Of a DNA stretch of 64,000 nucleotides, positions 11,203 through 20,590 are shown in pieces. The translations under genes and the position numbers were made by a program. The notes under the pieces are model-generated. The model searched no databases, had not been told where the DNA came from, and saw nothing but the letters and a program-made list of their open reading frames with translations. How positions within the stretch are numbered: position 1 is the stretch's first letter; each line of letters starts with the position of its first letter. The stretch is from Heliocidaris erythrogramma (lineage: Eukaryota > Echinodermata > Echinoidea > Camarodonta > Echinometridae): contig CM046858.1 in assembly GCA_025617745.1 (NCBI GenBank), positions 51,963,925 to 52,027,924 of the forward strand, written 5' to 3'.

Positions 11203-11769
11203 TTGAAGCATGAAACTGGCAGTAGCCATGTTGATTTAACCATTCTACCTCGGATTATACTAGCTCCATCAATTGTAGAGCACTCTTCGGGATCCAGGGT
11301 TTTTCTTGGTTACTTAGCTCCTCTACAGTCGAGCACTCTACCCAGCAATCCTCGTACCAGGATGGAAAGAACCACTTTCAACTATTCGATGAAGAACATA
11401 CCGCTCCACAGCCTAACATCCTACCGAAAGCTACTACTGGAGAAAACCGAGAGCCTCATCAGAAGAATGCGCTGGAAGGCCCACTTCTACCTGAACCCTG
11501 CGGCGAGCCAAGAGAAGGAAACCTACGGCTTCAAAACCACCAAAGCCACCAAAAAACCACCAAAAAAACCGCAAATCAATGCCCTCCGGCCATTCGAAGA
11601 TGACCTACTCAAACTGGTCAGCAACGTCCAAACCAAACACGTCAATGACAAGTTCCTCAAGAAGCTCAACAGAGACATCACTAGGATCAAATCGTCAAAC
11701 CACATCTACGTACCAGCAGACAAGACCAAGACCAGGAACTTCTACAGGCTTTCCAAAACCCAGATATGA
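11203..11769 (+). pseudogene. Penelope-like N-terminal domain fragment
   Basis: The frame contains FNYSMKNIPLHSLTSYRKLL, KAHFYLNP, LRPFEDDLLKLVSNVQ, DKFLKKLNRDITRIKSS and HIYVPADKTKTRNFYRLSK. This is the region that precedes the KDHK..RT block in Penelope-like proteins. The coding stops at YRLSKTQI, just before the internal deletion. The first 40 residues are translation of the terminal repeat, so the true start is probably near the FNYS block. Confidence 0.78.
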
Positions 11770-11850
11770 GTCCCTCTTATCTTTTTACAGGTGCATATAC
11801 ATGTATGCTATTCAAGCCACAATGATGTTCGCATCCTATTGGGTCTGCAC

Positions 11851-12834
11851 TAGCCTCTTGTCGAGGCCCTGGCGCTGTTGAAATCCTTGGCGATATGGAG
11901 GCAAAACCGAGGCGCTTGCACCGAGGGCCTCTTGACACCTGATCTGAATTTCTTTTGTATTTCATTGTTTTGACGAATATTCCGACCAAATTTTGGTCGG
12001 TGAAAATCATCCAATAAGCGCGAGCTACCATGACGTAATGTTAAATATTCATGACTCGACTGCACGCTAGCCCAAAATGGCGTTCAACGTTTCTTCCACG
12101 ACGAGTGATGACGATATTTGTAAGAGCTTAGAATATGCCGCTAGAATGTTGAAGATTGACAGATTCAAAGATTTGCAAGTTGATGCAATCAAATCTGCAC
12201 TTAAAGGACAAGATGTTTTTGTGAATCTGCCTACTGGCTATTGAAAAAGTGTTATTTTTCACGCGCTACCGCTCTGTGCTGATTACCTCCGTGGGCCAGG
12301 GATGGAGAGTGAGACTGCTGCTTTGAATTCGCGAGCTATGCTAGGGCCTAGGCCAGGCGGATCCCCCGGGGCCTTGCCGGGCAGTGAAGTTGCTGGTAAC
12401 TCCTTGGTTACATCAGAATTGATGGAGATGCATCTATTGTTGAACGGTGACTTGTATTGCCCATTCTTCATTATTTGTAAATATATGATGATCTCTTGAG
12501 AAATATGTACATTTGTCTTATTTCAAATTACCATGGTTTGTAAGCTAGAGATCGAATTCTTCATAATGTGCTTGTCTGTGAATGTATTTTGAGCAATAGA
12601 TTTACGTAATCCCCCCAAAAAAATAATAGACTAGTCCAGAACTGAAGTAAGAAATCCTTGAGATTTCATTGGCCAATTTGCTGGGCGATCGCCGCGGTTA
12701 TCTAACTATTCACGTTTCATGCACAATTCAGTAGGAAATCGTGCCTCATGAATATATAATTCAGGTCGGGTGTCAAGAGGCCCTCGGTTTGCCGCCAAGG
12801 ATTTCAACAGCGCCAGGGCCTCGACAAGAGGCTA
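11851..12834. mobile_element. TIR DNA transposon with 9-bp TSD carrying a helicase exon
   Basis: Flanked by the perfect 9-bp duplication GGTCTGCAC (11842-11850 and 12835-12843). The inverted termini begin TAGCCTCTTGTCGAGGCCCT and are identical for about 42 bases. A second homologous block (GAGGGCCTCTTGACACC) follows at each end. Copy A of the Penelope-like element shows the empty site on its minus strand (GGGTCTGCACACGCTATG), which proves the insertion. Long TIRs and a 9-bp TSD point to a Mutator-like element. The cargo is a gene fragment rather than a transposase. Confidence 0.88.
12077..12496 (+). pseudogene. RecQ-like helicase first-exon fragment, nonsense in Walker A
   Basis: From the ATG at 12077 the frame gives 55 codons ending in FKDLQVDAIKSALKGQDVFV and NLPTGY, then TGA (12242-12244), then KSVIFHALPLCADY in the same frame. 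This is the start of a RecQ-type helicase: a Q-motif-like FKDLQ followed by Walker A PTGYGKS. The glycine codon before KS has become TGA. The frame then runs on without homology to about 12496, probably beyond the original splice site. The fragment lies wholly inside the 9-bp-TSD transposon, so it looks like captured host coding sequence. It cannot make a helicase. Confidence 0.72.
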
Positions 12835-13138
12835 GGTCTGCACACGCTATGTTCAGCCTTAAAATTCTACCGCTAATTGTTATATATTTTGTCTGTCTTG
12901 TCATTTTCCAATTTAATCGATAATTTACATGTATTTATACTGTTCTGTACTGTAATTCGAACGCCTGTTCTATACTGTGATTAAAATGCCTTGTAATCGA
13001 TTCCCTAATTTATATGTATAACCGATGTAAATGTAAATGTATAACCGATTCCAAGCTGACCCGTGGTACCTCTAGTAGTAACTGTTTTCATTGTAAGTTT
13101 TGGAATTATTAAAGGCAACTTTATTCTCTGTTTCTTCA

Positions 13139-13325
13139 ACTGGGCGTTGTGGCGTGCGCCTGTAATCCAGCTACCAGTGGAAGTTATAAACTGATTCAGC
13201 GGACCCAGGTTCGAGACTGAGTCACGTCTTTCGGATGGTGACGTTAAAGGTCGGTCCCAGACGTAAATAATCATATCTGATTGATACACGTCTGTAAAAA
13301 CCCAATTACACACACACACACACAC
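13139..13325 (+). mobile_element. 7SL-like SINE with 9-bp TSD
   Basis: Insertion of 187 bp flanked by the direct repeat GTTTCTTCA (13130-13138 and 13326-13334). The homologous empty site is visible in the terminal repeat near 9630. The head reads GGGCGTTGTGGCGTGCGCCT followed by GTAATCCAGCTACC. This closely resembles the 5' domain of 7SL (SRP) RNA, including its A-box region. A B-box-like GGTTCGAGACT follows about 60 bases later. The tail is a (CA)n tract rather than poly(A). The match to 7SL is from memory of the conserved vertebrate RNA. Confidence 0.72.
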
Positions 13326-13414
13326 GTTTCTTCATCGACGGCCTGATGATTGCTTTATCTTGAAGCATGAAACTGGCAGTAGCCGTGTTGATTTAACCAT
13401 CCTACCTCGGATTA

Positions 13415-13453
13415 TATATGTATATATATATGTATATATATATATATATATAT
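13415..13453. repeat. (TA)n/(TG) microsatellite
   Basis: TA-rich tract that borders the right terminal repeat of Penelope-like copy B. It matches the left (TA)n border and suggests insertion into, or slippage at, TA repeats. Confidence 0.85.
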
Positions 13454-13579
13454 TTAATGAGTGACTGTCTTGATCTTACATATTTACATTATGAACTCTA
13501 CTCATAAAAAAACAAATTCGAATGTTAGTAAACCTGTCTTAAAGTGAACAAAATATTCTAATTCATGTGGATGCAAAGA

Positions 13580-13939
13580 TCATCCAAGTGACACAACATG
13601 GAAGAAAGTTACCCATGACATGCAATACAAAATTTCCCATTTCATCGTGACTACTGGACCAAATGGAACGAGGTCTTCGCTGACTAGTAGAGAAATAGTT
13701 ATATTTCCATAAACCAGTATGCCTTTCCATAATGCTAAAAAATGTCTTTCGTAATTTATATCAAATTTCGATTGCAATTGTGGTGGGACAAACGGTATAG
13801 AATCAAGAAATCTGTACATATAATAATCTTCAATCCCATTCATCAGTATGACAAATTGAGCTCCTTTAACGTAGTTTAAAATCATAAGGCAATGTTCTGA
13901 CGAGTTTAAAGGAATGATTGTGCTGAGCATTTCAATCAC
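13580..13939 (-). CDS. unrecognised 119-residue ORF
   Basis: Open frame with a mixed, protein-like composition (for example LNYVKGAQFVILMNGIEDYY and FDINYERHFLALWKG) but no motif I recognise. It lies downstream of the SAMHD1-like exons on the same strand. It might be a terminal exon, an unrelated gene end, or a chance frame. The upstream sequence does not show a convincing acceptor. Low certainty. Confidence 0.2.
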   Translation of the reverse strand: MIEMLSTIIPLNSSEHCLMILNYVKGAQFVILMNGIEDYYMYRFLDSIPFVPPQLQSKFDINYERHFLALWKGILVYGNITISLLVSEDLVPFGPVVTMKWEILYCMSWVTFFHVVSLG

Positions 13940-14006
13940 AAAGAATAAACACTCTTCCTTGTGTCAGACTGGAATAAGTGTATAAGATTAGGCTATAAGG
14001 TTTTAC

Positions 14007-14046
14007 CTGATCTCCTCTCTTTTCCTTCTTCAGGTCCGTTTTGATT
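14007..14046 (-). CDS. candidate small exon downstream of the SAMHD1-like gene
   Basis: A 40-base block with a good acceptor (CCTTTTACAG) and a good donor (CAG followed by GTAAAAC) on the minus strand. It encodes NQNGPEEGKERRS plus one base. It is charged and could be the variable C-terminal tail typical of SAMHD1 proteins, but such tails are not conserved, so homology cannot support it. It requires an unresolved donor in the exon at about 19006. Confidence 0.3.
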
Positions 14047-14129
14047 CTGTAAAAGGTGGGAGACATAATTATGTGGACAAATCAATTTATTCAGGAAAAA
14101 ATATAGCATTCCAAAATCATTTTACCATA

Positions 14130-14315
14130 TACTATCCATTATATTTATTATTATTATTATAATTATTATTTTTTGAATTTATTTATTCATTTATTTATTA
14201 ATTTTTATGAATTTTTTAATTGAATTTTTAATTTTATTTTCATTTTTTTAAAAATTATTATTATTATTATTATTATTTTTTTTATTTTTTTATTTTTTTT
14301 TGGGGGGGGGGGGGG
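14130..14315. repeat. (ATT)n low-complexity tract ending in G14
   Basis: AT-only sequence followed directly by a G14 tract at 14302-14315. The neighbouring 14316-15300 stretch has no recognised gene. Confidence 0.85.
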
Positions 14316-14478
14316 ATTGGCATAACCAGATTATTAAATGCGCCATGTTGTAAAATCCAAATAACACACTTTTTATAAGTACACAGAAAACGTGCCCCCT
14401 CCCCTACAAATATCATGTATTATCAATCTTATCATTATTTCCAATTCTTGACACCTGAAAACACTTTAATCTATCTAA

Positions 14479-14509
<31 letters not shown>

Positions 14510-15309
14510 TTTGAAAAAAAAAATTGATTGTGTGTTTCATTTTCGGATATTGTATTTTGGCTGTGAAATTTAGCTTAGTGCGCAGAGAATCTTTCGATGG
14601 GGGTACCGGTACCAAATTACATCCAAGTTTGTATTACATATAATAATGATATGTATAAAAAGAGGTTTCCCTCCAAGTTAAGTTTTTAGTCTTCTTAACA
14701 ATCATCAATGGGGACCAAAATTAAGAAAAAAAGGGGATGGCAACATAACAAAATAAAATATCAGGTGCAGCCGAAACGAGACATTTTGTTCCATCTCGTG
14801 GTAGTATTTTGTATTTTCTTGTTGTTTCTATGAATATAATTGCCTCCCCCTTGTCGATGCTTCTTTCTCCCATTTTTTTTCTCACTTTGCCCTCTCCCTC
14901 TCCCTTTAGGTCCCTTTAAATCTCATGACAAAGAACAGAGACACTGTCACAAAATGCAAACATCTCAAAAGTAGCTTTTTAAATCACTGTCTTATCAGAA
15001 TGTCGATATTGTTTTTCTTCACAGTAGTAGTAAAGTGTTCGTGGGGTGCGGAGCAGATGAAAAAGTGCATTTCAGAAATTCTGAAATTTTCAAAAAATTT
15101 TCACGACTTCATTTTTGGGCCACTTTCGTGAATAAATAGTGAACTCAGTGTCAACGTAGCTTAACAATGCGTGCCTATGATGTGAAATGAACTTTTGGCA
15201 CGGCATGATGGAAACTGTTGACCGGGCACAAAATGGAACGACCTGGCACGCTACAATGCGGAGCAGTGCGGGACCAAAATTCACGTAATGATTACATGAA
15301 CCCGTATAT

Positions 15310-15530
15310 ACCCCATTTACACGCAAGTTGGTCATGCAATGCCCGCAGTATTGCGTACCAACGCTGACTGATTTATGCCCCAATTAAAATTGCAAAATTT
15401 AACATGGCGTAAATTTATTCGTAAATCAGACTTGACAAAAGAGAGGAAGATGACCGCTCAGTTGCACGCATTGGTACGCAATACTGCGGGGTAGTGCGGG
15501 ACCAAAATCCGTGCAAGTGTAAATGAGGCG
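15310..15530. repeat. imperfect foldback (inverted repeat)
   Basis: Left-arm motifs CCCATTTACACGCAAGTT and GCAGTATTGCGTACCAACG recur inverted on the right as GCATTGGTACGCAATACTGC and GCAAGTGTAAATGAGG. The intervening sequence is about 80 bases. The motif TGCGGGACCAAAAT also occurs in direct orientation at about 15268 and 15498. Probably a small MITE or hairpin repeat; boundaries unresolved. Confidence 0.5.
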
Positions 15531-15855
15531 AATAATTCACGCAGTGCGCAACGCCATGTTCACTCCTAAGTTAATGTTCGGGATGGACTGGATTCGTATC
15601 GTGACTTTTTGCATTACCTTTCGATGCAGAATGCTAGGAATTACACAATATCCATGAGCAGAAGGTTAAAGATCCCATTCTATTTCCAGTGCAGTACGTT
15701 GTATCGTTCATGAAAAAAAAGAGCGATTTAATTGTACAGTCTCAAAATTGGCAACATAGTCCAACATATATAGGCCTAATGAGGGGTGTCGATCCGTGTT
15801 CATGATTGGGGGGGGGGGGGGGGGGGGGGGGGGGTGAACGGCGAGGGAGCGAAGC

Positions 15856-17239
15856 CAGTGGCGTATCTAGGGATTATGACGCCCGGGGCAAACAATGAAG
15901 CCCCCCCGTGTGCCCAAATCGAGCGGCAAATTTTTTTTTAACCTTAAAAAACGTAATTTCTTGTGCATTTTACCCAGGAAATTTTGCAATTGACCACCGC
16001 AATACTGAGCGCTAGAATAGCTCGAATTCTATACATTGATAAACGGTTTTCTATTCACTCACGTCTACAATCGGGAGAAAAACTAACAAAAACCTTATAG
16101 TCTTGAGAAAGAGTCGAGAAATTCAGCAAGGCTACCTGAAGTAGAGATTTCTTTCAAAAGTTTAACCTTTGCAAATGCTGTTTTATACACTATCCTATAT
16201 TGGGGGAGCAATATATTTAGCAGGAGCACTGCCGTAGCCAGGATTTTTCAACAAGGGGGGGGGGGGGGGGCAGACTTGAAGGATCCAACCGCGTAGCCAG
16301 GATTTCATTTTGTGGTTGTGAGAACGCGAAGCGTGCTCCCCAGGGGAGTGGGTGCAGGGATGCAGTTTCCCCCCTCCCGCGCGAAGCGTGAAAGCTCTGA
16401 CGTTTTATAGCAAATTTGAGAGAAAGATAACGGCTCGTTATAATCACCCTTTTTAGGGGAAAAGTTAGTTCGACGCCCGGACTGCTTTTCAGTAATTTGG
16501 ACGCAATACTGCACTGTTGTAACAGGGAGGGGGGGGGGGGGGGGGTTTGAAAGCTCTGACGTTTTATAGCAAATATGAGAGAAAGATTTAAACGGCTCGT
16601 AGCACCTTTTTAGGCGGAAAATTAGCTCGACATCCGGACTGCTTTTCAATTATTTGGAGGTAATATACTGCACTGTATGTTACATGCGTGGGGGCGGGGA
16701 GCGGGGAGTTACTTCCCCCTTCCCGCGCGAAGCGCGAATACTTTGATGTTTTAGCAAATTTTGATTGAAAGATAACGGCTAGTTGCGCCTTTTTAGGCTT
16801 TTGTTCTCTCACTTCCCCTCCTCTCGCTTTTTTTCTAGGGGGATGAATAGGGGGCCATGGGCCCCTTGTGCCCCTGGCTACGCCTATGAGGAGGAGTCAT
16901 ATGAAACTTACACGAAGCAATTACATCTTTATTTCTTCAAATTTTGATCCCTTTAAGCTATGTTCTGAGGGCGCGAAATTACGAGATCCTGAAAGAACAT
17001 AATTGTGAGAGGGAGCAAAGCGGCCGAGCTTTGGAAATTTTCGCATTTAAAACCTTCAAAAACTAAATTTCTAGTGCATTTACCCAGCGGATATGGGAGA
17101 ACATAATCCGTAAGGATTAGGCCTAATATTTTTCTTCATTTCCCAATTTTTTTCTTTCTCTCCTTTGCGTTTTTTGCCCCCCCCCCCCTCCAAGTGCCGC
17201 CTGGGGCACCTGCCCCCTGCCCCCCTAGATACGCCACTG
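15856..17239. mobile_element. hAT-like DNA transposon, non-autonomous, outer copy
   Basis: Inverted termini CAGTGGCGTATCTAGGG (15856) and CCCTAGATACGCCACTG (ends 17239). The flanking 8-mers AGCGAAGC (15848-15855) and AGAGAAGC (17240-17247) match at 7 of 8 positions. CAGTGGCG termini with an 8-bp TSD are typical of hAT elements. No transposase frame is present. It contains G/C homopolymers (for example the C10 block at about 17178-17188) and a nested related element at 16227-16888. Confidence 0.8.
16227..16888. mobile_element. nested hAT-like MITE with internal tandem repeats
   Basis: Left end CACTGCCGTAGCCAGG; right end CCTGGCTACGCCTATG. The flanks AGCAGGAG (16219-16226) and AGGAGGAG (16889-16896) match at 7 of 8 positions. 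The interior holds three degenerate copies of a roughly 165-175-base unit starting GCGAAGCGTGAAAGCTCTGA, with G-runs between units. A related unit fragment also occurs at 20445-20590. Confidence 0.75.
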
Positions 17240-18029
17240 AGAGAAGCGATCGGGGGGGGGGGGTATGGGAGGGGGACTTTTCAAAAAATCTATGAAACTT
17301 ACGTTTTAGAGCATCCCAAAATGGGTTTTAATGAAAAGAAGGAATACTCGGATCTATACGCCAATGGAGGGAAACCCTTAATTGAGAATAACAATGCGAG
17401 CGAACAAATTTTCTTCGATATTTTTGCATTAAAATTAAGGCATTTCTTATTTCCTTACCTCTATTTAAAGATTAAACATAATGAGTTTGGATGATTATTA
17501 GTTTTAAGTTAATGTATCATAATTATCATGTTTTTAAAAAATATTGGAGGGGGGGGGGGGGAGGATGATAATACAGGCCATCCCCCACCTCAATTTTTTT
17601 TTTGATATATACCCCCATGGCTCGCATCCTCCAGCATCCTCCGGCATGCTGCCAAGAATACTTCTCACACTGACACCCAAGATGCGCAAACCACGAGGAA
17701 ACCAAAATGCATGCAAGTGTAAATGGAGCAATAGCATATTGCACAACCATTTTTATTTTGTAGAGATGATAAAGATTACGTTATGTTCAATCCCAATTTA
17801 CCGATTGTTTTGGATACGTGCAATACCAATACCTTAGTGAGTATCGCGGTGCAATTTGCAGATTTCTTACCCCTCTATTGTCCTTTTATACCAGCGATGA
17901 AAACAAGTCTTTGCTACTAAGGCTCGTTGAGGATCGGGGTTTTTAGAGTATAAGCGGATGAAACTATCCTGAAATGCCTCCGGAAGCATCAAAGATATCT
18001 ATAACAGAAATTATGAAAAAAATTAGGAA
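17240..18029. other. no gene recognised
   Basis: Contains G-tracts at 17252-17263 and 17549-17561 and short frames without homology. No splice-consistent exon was found. Confidence 0.4.
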
Positions 18030-18797
18030 AAACTTGTGTTTCTTATCATGCAGGAATAATAAAGGCTGCCAGCATTGACCAGGTCACATTCATGATATTA
18101 CTGATGATTATCTTAAAGGCCAAGCCCACCCTAATATCAAGTTGATTTGAATAAATAGAGTAAAATTAAACAAGCGTAACGGTGAAAATTTCACTGAAAT
18201 CGGATGTAAAATAAGAAAGTTACGGCATTTTGATTGTTTGCATTATTTCATGAAACAGTGATATGCATAACATGGGCGGTATGCAAATGAGTGAACCGAT
18301 GATGTCATGCACTCACTATTCCTTATTTATTTTATTATATGAAATATCATATATTTCATTTTTTTGCTTCAATAATGTAAAACATGGTTTGACTCCATAT
18401 GGAACATGTAAAATCAACTTATTTTCATACAAGGAAGGGATTCTTTATTATCACATCTATAAAAATTGAAATATATGAAATTTCATATAATAAAATACAT
18501 AAGGAAAAGTGAGTGTCTGACATCATCGGTTCACTCATTTGCATACCGCCCTTAAGCTATTCATATCACTGTTTCATGAAATAATGCAAAACTTCAAAAT
18601 GCCGTAATTTTCTTATTTTACATCCGATTTCAGTGAAATTTTCACTGTTACGCTTGTTTAATTTTACTCTATTTATTCAAATAAACTTGATATTAGGGTG
18701 GGCTTGGCCTTTAAGATAATCATCAGTAATGTCATGAATGTGACCTGGTCAATGCTGGCAGCCTTTATTATTCCTGCATGATAAGAAACACAAGTTT
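18030..18797. repeat. 768-bp near-perfect palindrome (nested MITEs)
   Basis: Arms of about 335 bases (18030-18365 and 18463-18797) are roughly 95% identical by eye, with a spacer of about 98 bases. The outer 83 bases of each arm start AAACTTGTGTTTCTTATCAT and meet at a TTAA. The inner element at 18117-18710 occupies that TTAA. The simplest reading is a palindromic MITE with a central TTAA that received a second MITE. If transcribed in an intron, the arms could form long double-stranded RNA. Confidence 0.9.
18117..18710. mobile_element. TTAA-flanked MITE inside the palindrome
   Basis: Begins AGGCCAAGCCCACCCTAATA and ends with its reverse complement. TTAA stands on both sides (18113-18116 and 18711-18714). 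Termini of this kind with a TTAA TSD fit Kolobok/piggyBac-type non-autonomous elements. There is no open frame of note. Confidence 0.8.
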
Positions 18798-18808
18798 CAA
18801 TTATTTCT

Positions 18809-19006
18809 TCAAATAAAAAAGCTGATTAAAGTCAAGAATTTGAAGTATTCTAATCGTAAACCACGCCTAAATGTTAGAATTAACATTCCAATAACATTCT
18901 TCGGATTCCGACGATACAATGTGAATGTCATTGAATCAGTTACATGAAGATCTAGACTGACCTCTGTTATTAACTCAGGTAAAGGTTTGGTACGCTCTTT
19001 AGCATT
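18809..19006 (-). CDS. candidate SAMHD1-like 3' exon
   Basis: The acceptor TTATATTTCAG precedes a frame beginning NAKERTKPLPELITEVSLDL and ending in a stop at 18809. LPE....E...DLHV loosely matches the human LPEKFAEQLIRVYCKK segment that follows the preceding exon's VHFYSKSDP region, and the phase (0) fits. A good internal donor (GAG followed by GTCAGT) could end the exon earlier at ITE. In that case the rest is intron. Both options are open. Confidence 0.45.
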   Translation of the reverse strand, partial: NAKERTKPLPELITEVSLDLHVTDSMTFTLYRRNPKNVIGMLILTFRRGLRLEYFKFLTLISFFI

Positions 19007-19204
19007 CTGAAATATAATAATCCAATTAATCCAATTATAGTCCATTCCAAATTTTATTAACCGAAATGAAAATTCTTTTTGCCCAATTGATCGTGGGCCC
19101 GGCAGCCACTGTGCAGCGCCAGATCGACCGTTGCTCTATCCTTTCAATTGTTGAACGCCAAACAAGGTAGCAGCAACTCCCATCTTTTAACGTCTTTTGG
19201 TATG

Positions 19205-19277
19205 ACGCGGCCGAGGTTCGAACCCACGACCTCCCGATTGTGAGGCGGACGCTCTACTGACTGAGCCAACACATCGG
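19205..19277 (-). pseudogene. tRNA-like sequence (CAC-type), degenerate
   Basis: The D-arm (GGCTCAGTCAGTAGAGC) and B box (GGTTCGAACC) are intact, and the presumed anticodon loop is CTCACAA (CAC, Val). The acceptor stem does not pair and the anticodon stem has mismatches. Probably a tRNA pseudogene or SINE head. It lies just downstream of the tRNA-Glu gene on the same strand. Confidence 0.5.
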
Positions 19278-19278
19278 T

Positions 19279-19282
19279 AAAA
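19279..19282 (-). terminator. Pol III T4 terminator of tRNA-Glu
   Basis: Four T residues on the minus strand, 6 bases past the discriminator base of the tRNA-Glu gene. Confidence 0.7.
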
Positions 19283-19288
19283 TTGCTT

Positions 19289-19360
19289 TTCCCACACCGG
19301 GAATCGAACCCGGGCCACGGCGGTGAGAGCGCCGGATCCTAACCACTAGACCATATGGGA
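19289..19360 (-). tRNA. tRNA-Glu (CTC)
   Basis: Complete cloverleaf on the minus strand. Acceptor TCCCATA pairs with TGTGGGA (one G-U pair). D-arm GTCT-AGTGGTTA-GGAT; anticodon stem CGGCG/CGCCG with loop CTCTCAC (anticodon CTC); T-arm CCGGG-TTCGATT-CCCGG; discriminator A. The 5' half TCCCATATGGTCTAGTGGTT matches metazoan tRNA-Glu. A TTTT Pol III terminator follows within 7 bases (19279-19282 on the plus strand). No intron. It sits inside an intron of the SAMHD1-like gene. Confidence 0.93.
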
Positions 19361-19507
19361 TCATCATCTAACGCTTTGAATATGATTTACTCTATGCTTA
19401 CTACAAAGAGTAAAGTTGCAAAAGGCTCCAAGAATTGCAATCTGTCTCCATGAAAAAAAGAAATGACGTTACATTTTCAAATAAATATATATTTATCTTT
19501 CTATTAC

Positions 19508-19612
19508 GTCTTCGTCCTTGAGGATGACAGCCTTGTCTGGATCCGACTTGGAGTAGAAGTGGACATTCCTGATTGGATTCTGGTCTTTCTGCCCATAGCT
19601 GATCGTCACTAC
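19508..19612 (-). CDS. SAMHD1-like exon, C-terminal lobe (ISYGQKDQNPIRNV)
   Basis: 35 codons, phase 0 at both borders. The acceptor CCTTCTCTTATAAAG precedes GTAGTG and the donor GTAATAG follows GAC. The product VVTISYGQKDQNPIRNVHFY aligns with human SAMHD1 [22 protein letters not shown], including the conserved YG and NPI..V.FY pattern. The following SKSDPDKAVILKDED corresponds to the human CKTAPNRAIRITKNQ turn. This is part of the C-terminal lobe that helps tetramer assembly in the family. Confidence 0.9.
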
Positions 19613-20444
19613 CTTTATAAGAGAAGGAAAGAGGCAGTAATGAGTGTGCAGCATAAAAAACTTATAGATAGAAATAGGGTCCTGCTATTAAACTTTATTG
19701 TAATAACCATCACCTTTTGTTTTGTGTTTTGTAAATCAGACAAGAGCTGCTTTGCTATAAATATTGATTCAAAAATAGATCTGTTTGAAATCCCTCGAAC
19801 ACATTCTACCGAGAGCAATAATAAACTAACTCGGTCCTCAACGGTAGTTTTCGTTATGCACGGCTGCGATCCAACAACCACCCACCAATGCAAAAGTCGG
19901 AGTCAAAATTAAAGTTCCCTTTTTTCTAATTTTGTTGGGATACATCTATATGTGGGTGGAACCAACCCCCTATAGTGTTCGGTCTGGAAGGTCTGCCTTT
20001 AAAAAAAATAGAAATCACGTCTTCAGTGAATATTATGTCTCATCGCTAATTTATGTGTGGATAATTATGGTACGGATCACATAAATTTAGTCTCTGAACT
20101 TAAATTGCACAGATATGTTTCTATTTTACTTAGGTTTATATTCCTCAATTTAACAAACAAACTGGAAATCCAAAAAGGAGAACAATGTTTCTAGAGAGGA
20201 AGACAGTTTGTCCTGCCAGAAAGATAACTCCGACCTGCATTTTCCTCTTACTGTGTTACAATAATTCAAGAAAATGGATTATCAATTACAGGCAAACTAG
20301 AATAACCTAGAATATACCTAGGACTGTCCCGCAACCTTTTGGACTAAAAGTTTGCGAATCGAATCCGTTGCGTAAGTGACTCGTGCCAGGCCAAAAGTGA
20401 ACGAAACTCGGCATTTTGCATACGTTTGTGTACAGTATAAAAAC

Positions 20445-20500
20445 GCGAAAGCTCTGACGTTTTAGCAAATTTGAGAGAAAGATAACGACTTGTTTGTTTT

Positions 20501-20533
<33 letters not shown>

Positions 20534-20590
20534 TGTTTTTTTTTTGGGGGGGGGGGGGGCAGAAAGTTAGTTCGACGCCGGTGAGTGAGT
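20445..20590. repeat. fragment of the hAT-like internal repeat unit
   Basis: GCGAAAGCTCTGACGTTTTA, then GCAAATTTGAGAGAAAGATA, then AGTTAGTTCGACGCC, as in the tandem units at 16.4-16.8 kb. Interrupted by (TTTTG)n and a G14 tract at 20546-20559. Confidence 0.6.

Larger units (their letters stand above)
11187..13415 (+). mobile_element. Penelope-like element, copy B (plus strand), internally deleted
   Basis: Begins with the terminal repeat GGCCTGATGATTGCTTTATC at 11187, runs through an N-terminal domain on the plus strand (11203-11769), skips the RT, and resumes with the 3' region (12844-13130), which is the reverse complement of 9640-9930. It ends with another copy of the terminal repeat at 13340-13415 followed by TA repeats. 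Two later insertions sit inside it: a TIR transposon (11851-12834) and a SINE (13139-13325). Copies A and B are arranged head to head. Confidence 0.8.

Noticed and set aside
13580-13939. 119-residue ORF as a certain terminal exon of the SAMHD1-like gene
   Set aside because: No sequence similarity and no convincing splice acceptor; kept only as a low-confidence open frame.
16217-16812. Overlapping minus-strand ORFs with similar sequences (SGRRTNFSPKK...)
   Set aside because: They are repeated translations of the tandem units inside the nested hAT-like MITE.
19205-19277. Second functional tRNA gene (Val-CAC)
   Set aside because: The acceptor stem does not pair and the anticodon stem is mismatched. 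Only the D-arm and B box are convincing.
19463-19912. 149-residue plus-strand ORF
   Set aside because: Its first part is antisense of the SAMHD1-like exon 19508-19612, and the remainder has no homology.
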